From: Dyadobacter sp. Leaf189
GTDB taxonomy: Bacteria; Bacteroidota; Bacteroidia; Cytophagales; Spirosomataceae
Direction of reading: 5' to 3'
Assembly (NCBI RefSeq): GCF_001424405.1
Contig: NZ_LMPS01000008.1
Location: 330-64,329, forward strand
Length of the DNA: 64,000 bases
The notes beneath the pieces are model-generated. The model made no database searches, had not been told where the DNA came from, and saw only the letters and a program-made list of their open reading frames with translations. Of the stretch, positions 28,101-33,505 are shown one piece after another (position 1 is the first letter of the stretch; every line of letters begins with the position of its first letter). Both the position numbers and the translations under genes were made by a program.

Positions 28101-28235
28101 ACTCCCTCTACACAAACTAATGGATACCAAATATTCAAAATGGATGGATCTATGAATGGCAAAGCAGGAACTTTTGAAATAGGCCTTACACCAAACCGTA
28201 TTATTGATCACAGATTTTTTAGACCAAATAGATAA
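22176..28235 (+). CDS. Giant SpvB/FG-GAP/RHS-repeat protein with toxin-like C-terminal tip
   Basis: A 2019-residue exported protein. A signal peptide (MKKIYLLTLLLLFKNHAFSQ) is followed by a SpvB/TcdB-like domain (YSIPVAVPPGTNGVAPSISI), seven FG-GAP/VCBS calcium-type repeats between residues about 344 and 700 (GDFNGDGKSD, ADFNADGKTD, etc.), YD repeats to about 1600, and the RHS core at about 1608-1722 (LINMNGRMYDPVVGRVLSVD ... NNPLVYSDPDG). A Gly/Ala-rich segment follows, and from residue about 1920 a unique tip ends in GTFEIGLTPNRIIDHRFF. This is the layout of polymorphic toxins, where the RHS shell encloses a variable toxin. The tip's enzymatic type is not recognised; strand pattern and the terminal HRFF suggest a small nuclease-like fold. 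The likely immunity gene starts 6 bases downstream. Confidence 0.9.
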   Translation: MKKIYLLTLLLLFKNHAFSQNVDYTTPLYTSQTFTKIINPALPVGSVPGSGNVSSSGGATYSIPVAVPPGTNGVAPSISIDYQSSVGNGLLGSGWNIAGLSIISRAGQTIYHHGQVTAVDLSDNDRFTLDGQMLMGISGVYGASGATYGSESQDFSVVTSNGIIGTGPAWFKVVTKEGIEMEYGNTADSRAMDETNTNILFWRMNRIKYPDGNYIDFKYLFTDRDSRIDEINYTGNTVTGLAPYNKIKFEYKVRADINGQFLANSLVTSKYLLDKITVTAEGAVSKSYLFKYSWDNINSYLREVIESGSDGSSLNSTIFKYGDTPVPFENASSTSGNFASHDLFFGDFNGDGKSDALTAKSVNSGIPYVNYHDSLSLYLSQPNTPLLSKGPKFKLSPNYSLIRGEKIPNDYNILAGDYTGDGLDDILTLKVTNAGAYQKLDSVIIYESVNAAQSFVKHRRSVQPNYFKIHPKANYFFPGDFDGDGINEYITILGNDFNNYLPFLCTNYIQGGACGSIAINGATGFPVADWANADKIYVLDFNGDGKSDLMLIKDNLCEIFTMDANAARRIYTSNFPTKNHLVYFGDFNGDRKTDLLTRSSLTDNAATWTKSMSTGAGFISSVFTWVQIPNITNEAYKNHHVNLADFNADGKTDIYHGKNNANFSASKLDIYYSRGNDFFSIQSDLAESVTSSPSYIADLDGDSRAEVISVSFFAHPFKHFKFKPAGKENLLHKAANGVGHISAWDYKLMSNGGVLYTKGVGSAFPLNNVQLPAYAVYQFVVPNGIGGENTSVYSYEGAKMHRAGKGLIGFTKMTSFDLVSGLNSVSEYEFNTTYYVAAPKKNSTYWTAGNTLISESTIINEFVQQGAAGSKRYLHRVKSSSENNDFEGRTASLVNNTFDNYGNVTQNTVNNNGIETTVTTTIYGAYPGTIPNKPTSVTTSKTRSGQAAFSVTTGMGYNNLGQLTSKTDFSGLPKSVNTVLEYHPLGNLKKSTVTPSVLAARATSMVYDAKGRFAEFSTNELGQVSTATYDPKWGKPLTATGVDGLVTSFTYDAFGRAATTVFPEGYTVVNSFGWDVASGAIWFNLVTHTGKPDVKTWFDVLGREIKKQTEAFPSGWSTQTTSYDNRGNVATATQPVKPGEPVLTTTNTYHATDPYNRLKSTSNALTSTTLSYAYNAGILTTTSTTAGQSTSTSTDATGKAVSAADNGGALTYTYYSHGGLKEVNNGAVITSSQYDVHGRQTALTDLNAGTTTYDYNALGQLASQTNANNKTHTMQYDLLGRMFNRTGPEGATIYEFYPSGSGPSTNQLKKVTGFAGNLEEFTYDNFGRMQTSKQTVDATPYTTTYGYNSYGDVTSVLYPSGFGTTHSYDANGYPTTIKNGNGSVTLYTNTGMNGLGQNTAYSLGNGKTSTITYHYGIPKQFTTAGVQNLELIWDYAKGNLDKRKDAIKNKEESFTYDNLNRLLTATVLGKAAQTTTYQPSGNISSKSDAGLTFSYHPTKPNALTGVVSPTTAISLLTQEITYTAFNQPEKLIENGSGQPYELTYTYGADYQRLKGVMKKNAALINIHYYFGSYEKDVTPGIADKHLHYISSPAGLIAIVIRENGADQYYYTYTDHLGSLLTLTAFNGAVILDQNFDAWGRLRNPANWDFVNVPAPTSYLYRGFTGHEHLTNFNLINMNGRMYDPVVGRVLSVDNYVQDAFGTQDYNRYSYAKNNPLVYSDPDGQWVHIVIGAAVGGAINLGLKAFNGKIGSFKDGLVAFGIGAAAGAITAATGGAASVYATTGSLAGAFSSTAVAAASTGVAGGAVMGIAGSATGGLVQGLGNAAYFNDPYSFKDWATGVAIGGITGGISGGIAAKLQGKNILNGSGDNSLTGAFPRFGKTKFVKTPEGWKLFGGSGGDLSFVNAELSNGIVVNSFGGANSGEIVGYGSNSSGSNFSIKAFSHNFKYAPRVRMRGVQDPVSHNFPYSFDDTILSTTPSTQTNGYQIFKMDGSMNGKAGTFEIGLTPNRIIDHRFFRPNR
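27696..27933 (+). repeat. 238-bp direct repeat, copy A (inside the RHS gene)
   Basis: The stretch coding for AIGGITGGISGGIAAKLQGK through VNSFGGA in the RHS protein, just before the unique tip, recurs at 29293-29530 with about seven mismatches by hand count (about 97% identity). It marks the boundary between the conserved shell and the exchangeable tip. Confidence 0.9.
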
Positions 28236-28241
28236 TTATTT

Positions 28242-28535
28242 ATGAAATACCTACTAGTTGATGCTTCGCTGAATGGAACAGGAATAAGAGATTATTATGG
28301 TGGTGGCTATATTGATCCAGAGGATCTATTATTGAGTTCGACAGTTATAGAAAGTCTCAGAAAATGGCTAAAAAAGTATGAGGAAGCCCATTATGACGGA
28401 TTCAAAAATGACCTTTTAATATCCGAGCTTGATAATGAGGGAAGAGAGATCGCTTATAAAATTAAAAAGGAGTTGTCAGATGTGAAAATGGAATATTATT
28501 CTGATGCAAGAATGACAAAAGATCAAATAACCTAA
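28242..28535 (+). CDS. Probable immunity protein for the RHS tip
   Basis: A 97-residue soluble protein beginning MKYLLVDASLNGTGIRDYYG, with a helical middle (VIESLRKWLKKYEEAHYDGF) and a short C-terminal strand-helix (ELSDVKMEYYSDARMTK). It starts 6 bases after the RHS stop, on the same strand, in the position always occupied by the immunity gene in polymorphic toxin loci. The family has no name that I can attach. Its composition is acidic, as expected for an inhibitor of a basic nuclease-like tip. Binding to the tip is inferred from position. Confidence 0.72.
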   Translation: MKYLLVDASLNGTGIRDYYGGGYIDPEDLLLSSTVIESLRKWLKKYEEAHYDGFKNDLLISELDNEGREIAYKIKKELSDVKMEYYSDARMTKDQIT

Positions 28536-28539
28536 AATA

Positions 28540-28820
28540 AAAGTACACTTTACCCTACCTACATTAGATGACCTGAAAGAAAAAAAAATCATCAATACAT
28601 ATGTATGGATGAGTTATCCAAGTCATTATTTCACTGCCTATGCGCATCTAACAACTTCAACTAAGGCAGTTCAACCTATCAATTGTTGGACGACGGAAAT
28701 TATCTATTTCAAGCTACATCACCGGGTGAAGTACCGGGGTCAAGTGACGTTCATCAAAAGCGGATTAATCCAATAGGAAACACTGAAGATGTGGAAAACC
28801 ACCTTTACGTTCGATGTTAG
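28540..28820 (+). pseudogene. Decayed coding remnant, two frames
   Basis: One frame reads TLDDLKEKKIINTYVWMSYP and on to HLTTSTKAVQP; a second frame picks up at about 28665 as STYQLLDDGNYLFQATSPGE and continues to INPIGNTEDVENHLYVRC before a TAG at 28818-28820. Both look like protein and neither has a start in a sensible place, so this is probably one former gene broken by a frameshift near 28665. I do not recognise its family; position suggests an old tip or immunity gene. Confidence 0.45.
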
Positions 28821-28923
28821 TATAATTCACATTAAACCTAAATAATGTTGCACGAGAAGTAGAAAAATAAATTTAACTGATTTAGTTATCATAAAAGGAG
28901 ATTTATCAGAGTTTCAAAAGGAA

Positions 28924-29184
28924 TTGTTACAATATTCTCCTGACGCAGATGAGCCACTTTTAAATATAAGTAAGCTCAATTTCACCAATCTCTTAAAAAG
29001 GTTTATTGAGAACCTGAACTTTGAGAATTTGGTAGAACGGGCTAATATCATCGAGCCAAGGGATGACTTAGATTTTGAAGTAGCAGAGATGCAAGAGATG
29101 ATATTTGAATTAGCTAATCCAGAAATAAATGGAGAGCTAACAAAGGAGCGTTTACAAGAAATCATTGCATACCTAAAAGAGTAA
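28924..29184 (+). CDS. Immunity-type acidic protein without a standard start
   Basis: The frame is open from 28846, and protein-like sequence is visible from about 28867 (INLTDLVIIKGDLSEFQKEL). No ATG or GTG is available, and TTG 28924 is the first accepted start, giving 86 residues. The product is acidic and helical (LNFTNLLKRFIENLNFENLV ... ERANIIEPRDDLDFE ... INGELTKERLQEIIAYLKE). This is the kind of small acidic protein found as spare immunity genes behind RHS toxins. The missing start suggests the 5' end was cut during cassette shuffling, so it may be an untranslated relic. No transmembrane segment. Confidence 0.5.
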   Translation: MLQYSPDADEPLLNISKLNFTNLLKRFIENLNFENLVERANIIEPRDDLDFEVAEMQEMIFELANPEINGELTKERLQEIIAYLKE

Positions 29185-29262
29185 ACTTGCAAACTATACT
29201 TACAATGCCTTTATAAGTGACTCGCAACTAATTTAGTATAACATCAGGACTCAGGTATACCG

Positions 29263-29823
29263 GTAGGGTTTATATCATCCGGCGTTTCTTCTGCAATTGG
29301 AGGTATTACCGGGGGGATTTCCGGTGGAATAGCCGCAAAGCTACAGGGCAAAAATGTCTTAAATGGATCAGGCGATAATAGTCTAACGGGTGCATTTCCA
29401 AGGTTTTGAAAGACAAAGTTTGTTAAAACTCCGGAAGGATGGAGACTTTTTGCCGGATCAGGAGGTGATTTGAGTTTTGTAAATGCAGAGCTGGCGAATG
29501 GTACAGTTGTAAATTCTTTTGGGGGAGCTAGTACCGGAGATGTTGTCTCCTATGGCTCTACTCCTGTGGGAAGGGGAGGGTTCGAATTAAACATCATCAG
29601 CAAAAATTTGCCCGCAACAATAAATGGAACCAAATTTACCGGGCATGCGCTAGATCAAATGCAATTAAGAGGTGTACTATCTCCAACTGCTGTACTTGAC
29701 GTTATCAAAAACCCGTCAGCTACATTTCCGGGAAACAGACCTGGTACTTCGGTATTTATAAAAGATAACCTAAAGGTCATCACAAATAAAATTGGTGATG
29801 TCATGACCGTTATAAGAAATTAA
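29263..29823 (+). pseudogene. Displaced RHS C-terminal cassette (tip 1), DUF4258-like tip, with in-frame stop
   Basis: The reading frame of the RHS gene is repeated here: VGFISSGVSSAIGGITGG, then the 238-bp repeat, then a new tip with NGTKFTGHALDQMQLRGVLS and TSVFIKDNLKVITNKIGDVM. That tip resembles DUF4258/BECR-type putative RNase toxins of polymorphic systems. There is no start codon of its own, and the repeat contains a TGA at 29408 (GGA to TGA within FPRFGK), so a tip-only product could only arise from the TTG at 29470 (117 residues). Recombination with the RHS gene downstream of the TGA would graft this tip onto the shell. Its probable immunity gene follows 4 bases later. Confidence 0.75.
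29293..29530 (+). repeat. 238-bp direct repeat, copy B
   Basis: Near-identical to 27696-27933 in the RHS gene, with about seven single-base differences, one of which creates an in-frame TGA. Similarity ends exactly where the two tips begin to differ, as expected for a shuffling junction. Confidence 0.9.
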
Positions 29824-29827
29824 AACA

Positions 29828-30277
29828 ATGAATATGAAAATTGGATCCGAAAGTAAATTTGTTCAAATAAAAATTCTTAAAAGAAGCTATCCCGAAAGTG
29901 ATGATGATTCGGATATAGATTGGCTTGATGGAGAAGTTAAAGTAGTAGTACCTGGCTTCCAGGCACTTTACAAAACTTATTTAAGAACAGATGATCTCCT
30001 GTATTTCTATGAAAGTCTACGGATAGCGACGATCGATCAAGGAGCCACAATAGAATTCAATACCATAGAAGAAGGATTGTACCTGATCGGAACTAAACAG
30101 ACCACAGGTCAGATATTATGGGAAGGAATAGCAAATGTGGGAAGACCTAAAAACCAGTTAAAATTCACTGTTGAAAGTGATTCTCAACTTATTGACCATC
30201 TAATAAATGATGTAAACAAAATTCGTGATCAATATCCAATTTTAGGAAAGTCGAAAACAAATATACAGCCCGAATAA
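29828..30277 (+). CDS. WapI-type immunity protein
   Basis: A 149-residue acidic soluble protein (IKILKRSYPESDDDSDIDWL, VKVVVPGFQALYKTYLRTDD, QGATIEFNTIEEGLYLIGTK) resembling the WapI immunity family, which protects against the C-terminal toxins of WapA/RHS proteins. It starts 4 bases after the displaced DUF4258-like tip, which is presumably its partner. The gene is intact with an ATG start, unlike the tip, as expected if immunity is kept after the toxin is displaced so that the cell still resists sister cells carrying it. Confidence 0.72.
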   Translation: MNMKIGSESKFVQIKILKRSYPESDDDSDIDWLDGEVKVVVPGFQALYKTYLRTDDLLYFYESLRIATIDQGATIEFNTIEEGLYLIGTKQTTGQILWEGIANVGRPKNQLKFTVESDSQLIDHLINDVNKIRDQYPILGKSKTNIQPE

Positions 30278-30379
30278 AAATAAAGTAATGCCCTCTAGGA
30301 GCATTAGTTCTGTAGCACTCTGCGTACATGCGCTACTATTGAAATGGCGGGGTATAAGAAGATAGCGGGGTGATTTGAT

Positions 30380-31090
30380 TTGGTGCGCGCAGGAGTGCAA
30401 GCCGCAGCACACGGCGCCTTTGGAGGAGCAATGTCTTACGCACAGGGAGGAACCTTCAAAACCGGATTTATTACCGGGGCCGCAGGTTCATTAATGGGAT
30501 CGGCAACTGCCGGTTTAGGTACCGGCCTGCAAATTGGCGCATCCGCAGCTTTTGGCGGCGTTGTCTCAGAATTGAGTGGTGGTAATTTCTGGAAAGGAGC
30601 TGCACAGGCTGGAATTATCGCAGGATTTAACCATGCGGCACATGCATTGGATGAGCGTGCGGCGGCCAGATTACAGAAACGTATTTTAGCGGATGGGAGG
30701 CTTAGTTTAGGGGAGGCGAATGAGTGGTTTCGCAAAGGCGGCGGTAGAGAATTGACCATTGATGCTAGTAAACTGGATTTAGGATGGGTTAAGGATGAGG
30801 GATGGGTCAATGGAGTTAAACAGGTCCAATCGCTTTACAACTCGGAAGACGGGTTGGTGCATGGTCAGATGACAATGACTCGTTTTAATGCGCAGAGAGC
30901 AACAATCGAGCGAGGACTTTACGATTTTGAACAAATACGAAAGTATTTTGACAATTTTTCAAGAAACACCTTTACGGTTATAGGTGGATGGTTTGCCTCC
31001 AATTTCGGAACATCCGCAGGTAGAAGTTATTGGATAAATTACAATGGTGCAGCCTTGATAAATCTATACAAATTATATAAACCTTACTAG
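30380..31090 (+). CDS. Displaced RHS C-terminal cassette (tip 2), no standard start
   Basis: The frame opens after a TGA at 30371 and its first start is TTG 30380 (236 residues). Residues about 3-85 are the Gly/Ala-rich region that normally follows an RHS core (VQAAAHGAFGGAMSYAQGGT, GNFWKGAAQAGIIAGFNHAA). Residues about 95-236 are a different tip (LSLGEANEWFRKGGGRELTI ... NAQRATIERGLYDFEQI ... SAGRSYWINYNGAA), a module I have seen described only as an unnamed RHS C-terminal domain. There is no signal peptide or ribosome site, so it is more likely silent donor DNA than an expressed protein. A lipoprotein immunity candidate follows at 31192. Confidence 0.65.
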   Translation: MVRAGVQAAAHGAFGGAMSYAQGGTFKTGFITGAAGSLMGSATAGLGTGLQIGASAAFGGVVSELSGGNFWKGAAQAGIIAGFNHAAHALDERAAARLQKRILADGRLSLGEANEWFRKGGGRELTIDASKLDLGWVKDEGWVNGVKQVQSLYNSEDGLVHGQMTMTRFNAQRATIERGLYDFEQIRKYFDNFSRNTFTVIGGWFASNFGTSAGRSYWINYNGAALINLYKLYKPY

Positions 31091-31191
31091 TCCTGAGCAG
31101 ATGTTACCCCATTAATTTTTGTCAGGTAAAAGAACTCAATATTCCCAGTGATTGCAGCTACACAATGTAAAATATTAACAAAAAGCCACAA

Positions 31192-31728
31192 ATGAATACG
31201 AACTACACAAGCCTTGCTAGAAGAATTAAAATCTATTTCCTATCCTTTTCATCTATGCTACCTACAGGATGCGGGGGTATGTCTGATTATTCAGAAAATC
31301 TTGGTAACGGATTTCTCTATGAAAGCTCCGGAAAGGAATTCAAAAATATACGGACGCCAATACGCGGTCAAAAAAACATCTATGGAAAAGTTATGGAATA
31401 TAAGTTCAATGCAGACTTCATACTAGCTATTCAGCAACCAAGTAGAGAAATATACCACGGTTCAATTGCGTACGAGTTACGAAACGCTGATCGCGTGAAG
31501 TATAAATATAACTCAACGAATGACAGGATAGAAAGTGAGCGAGTCGCTGATAGTCTCATCTTGAACGACCCTTACTACAAAAGCATTTTCGCAAATACGA
31601 CCAACTACTGGATCATTTCACATCAGAATAAAACAATGTACGGGCCATTAACAAAAGAGGAATACTTTCGAAAAAGAAAAGAATTAAAGGTACCAGATGA
31701 ATTGAAGTTGGAAGAGGGAAATGAATAA
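31192..31728 (+). CDS. Lipoprotein, DUF3997-like, probable immunity protein
   Basis: A 178-residue protein with a short hydrophobic stretch ending in MLPTGCGGMSDYS, a lipobox-like Cys27. It continues ENLGNGFLYESSGKEFKNI, YKFNADFILAIQQPSREI and TTNYWIISHQNKTMYGPLTK, which follows the DUF3997 pattern of small exported proteins found beside RHS tips. An exported, membrane-anchored immunity protein would suggest that its toxin acts in the periplasm, in contrast to the cytoplasmic WapI-type neighbour. The partner is presumably tip 2 (30380-31090), 101 bases upstream. A decayed second copy follows. Confidence 0.65.
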   Translation: MNTNYTSLARRIKIYFLSFSSMLPTGCGGMSDYSENLGNGFLYESSGKEFKNIRTPIRGQKNIYGKVMEYKFNADFILAIQQPSREIYHGSIAYELRNADRVKYKYNSTNDRIESERVADSLILNDPYYKSIFANTTNYWIISHQNKTMYGPLTKEEYFRKRKELKVPDELKLEEGNE

Positions 31729-31762
31729 CATGTCATTTTTATTAAGAGTATCTTTAAGTAGA

Positions 31763-32269
31763 ATGAGTAACTTCAAACTATTTTTTTAAACGGCATGTAT
31801 AAGCTGCGGAGGTGGCATTTCCAATTACACTGAAGAGTTAAGTGGAGGTTTTATCTATGTAAATAATGGCGGTGTACTAAATATCATCCAATCTCCATCA
31901 ATAAATTCATTTAAAAGTATTTATGGCGACGTTACGAGCTACGCATATGATGATGATTTCATTATTGCAATTCAACGACCAACCAAAAAAAGGTCATGAA
32001 TCTCAAATTTCTTTTAAACTCCGAAGCGCCGATCGAAAACGTTACCCAACGAATTCGGAAAAAGAAATGCTTGACAGTGAATTAGTTGCAGATAGTATCA
32101 TTATTCATGATCCGTACTATCAAAAATATTCTTACACGAGGTAAACTATTGGATTATATCTCACAAGAACAAAAAGGTGTACGGTCCGTTAGCTAAAATT
32201 GATTACCTGGCAAAGAGAAGAGAATTAAAAGTGCCGGCTAGTTTGAAGTTGGAAGGAGAAAACAAATAA
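31763..32269 (+). pseudogene. Broken copy of the DUF3997-like lipoprotein
   Basis: Starts MSNFKLFF and then has an in-frame TAA at 31787 in the signal peptide. It continues in frame as ISCGGGISNYTEELSGGFIY ... SIYGDVTSYAYDDDFIIAIQ. The frame shifts at the A-run near 31985 (resuming GHESQISFKLRSADRKRYPT) and again near 32130 (resuming NYWIISHKNKKVYGPLAKID ... LKVPASLKLEGENK). The three pieces align end to end with the intact gene at 31192, so it is a paralogue killed by one nonsense and two frameshift changes. Confidence 0.8.
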
Positions 32270-32348
32270 AATAGCTCATTTCGCTTAGTATTGGTTTTAG
32301 CAATGGTAGATTCAAAAATTGGGATTGGAGAGAGTTTGGCGTATCCGT

Positions 32349-32769
32349 GGCGGTAGGTTTATACCATCAGGCGTTTCTTTCGTAATTGGAGGTGCAACCG
32401 CCGGAATTTCCAGTGGTTTGGTCCGCCTGGCAGTGCAAGCCGCAGCCCACGGTGCATTTGGAGGAGCAACCTCCTAAATACAGGGAGGAACTTTCAAAAA
32501 CAGGTTTGTCACATCGGCCAGATGGGCTTGTTCACCGTGACATAACCATAAGGCGCCTATATTCTCAACTTGCTACAATCGATCGAGGATTATATGAATT
32601 CGAACAGCATGGCTCCTATTTCTCCGAACCTTGAAGAAATACTTTCACCAAAATTGGCTTAGGGTGGGTTGCCTACATACCGTTAAAAAATTCTCCCTAC
32701 CCGCTAAAAAGGGATTATGGTGTGAATTACAAGCTCACTTATAAATTGAAGCTGAAAACACTTACCTAA
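32349..32769 (+). pseudogene. Decayed RHS C-terminal cassette (tip 3)
   Basis: One frame gives FIPSGVSFVIGGATAGISSG LVRLAVQAAAHGAFGGATS and then a TAA, matching the leader of tip 1 followed by that of tip 2. After FVTSA the sequence jumps to DGLVHRDITIRRLYSQLATI DRGLYEFEQHGSYFSEP, the last third of tip 2, so about 120 residues have been deleted. An in-frame TGA precedes RNTFTKIGLGWVAYIP, and the remnant ends at TAA 32767. It cannot encode a working toxin but preserves the shared junction sequence. Confidence 0.75.
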
Positions 32770-32847
32770 AATGATGATCATAGAAATATAATCTGGCATT
32801 TCAGGAAACACACTTTAATTACTACCCAATAAAACCGGCTTCATTAC

Positions 32848-33417
32848 ATGAATCTTAAAAACACCCTCCCATTCATCTTGCTGTCGATCTTCATATTGAA
32901 GCTCGAATCCTGCACTGCACAAACCGAACCTGCGCAGCCGATTCCTGAAGAGTTTAAATCCTGCTGCGGAATCGAGCCTGTTGTTTTTAATAGCCGGAAA
33001 ACAAGCATCTATGTTCCTAATGTTTTTACGCCTAATGGAGATGGTATCAATGATACATTTGCGCCGTTTGTTAATTCGGAAGTATTGACGCTCATCAACT
33101 TCACAATTTTAACACCAGGGAAGGATACTGTTTTATACCGTACTGTTAAGTTCGACATTTCGCAGATGCGTGAATATGCCTGGAATGGAAAAAACTGGAA
33201 TGATGGAAGTGTTTACAGCGGCCCTTTCGTATATGGTATGGAGGTAATGGATCAGGAGCGAAAACTTAGCATTGTTGAAGGTTGGGCCTGCGCTATTCCC
33301 TGCAAGAAAGAAATGGTTGTTTTTAAAACAAAAGAGGGCTGTTTTTACCCCACCCAAGCCACTGATGAAGGTAACGTAGATGGTCGCAAGCCGAATTTAG
33401 AACAGGATTGCTTTTAG
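32848..33417 (+). CDS. Exported protein with CHU_C (gliding-motility-associated) domain
   Basis: A 189-residue protein with an N-terminal hydrophobic signal ending near LESC (a possible lipobox, Cys22). Residues about 52-130 include IYVPNVFTPNGDGINDTFAP and EYAWNGKNWNDGSVYSGPFV, the signature of the CHU_C domain at the C terminus of secreted Bacteroidota proteins and linked with type IX secretion. Here the domain is almost the whole protein and is followed by a cysteine-containing tail (AIPCKKEMVVFKTKEGCFYP), so it is not a sorting tail of a large adhesin. It closes the RHS reservoir; whether it belongs with it is unknown. Confidence 0.75.
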   Translation: MNLKNTLPFILLSIFILKLESCTAQTEPAQPIPEEFKSCCGIEPVVFNSRKTSIYVPNVFTPNGDGINDTFAPFVNSEVLTLINFTILTPGKDTVLYRTVKFDISQMREYAWNGKNWNDGSVYSGPFVYGMEVMDQERKLSIVEGWACAIPCKKEMVVFKTKEGCFYPTQATDEGNVDGRKPNLEQDCF

Positions 33418-33505
33418 CACATTGCAGCGACTATTACACTCATAAAATTTCGGGACTCATTTTGCTATCCTCATCAATTACTGATATAGCTCAATTCCCT
33501 TTTAT

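Noticed and set aside
28924..29823. Insertion sequence to explain the duplicated 238 bp
   Set aside because: No transposase frame, terminal inverted repeat or target duplication was seen; the duplication coincides with the RHS tip junction.
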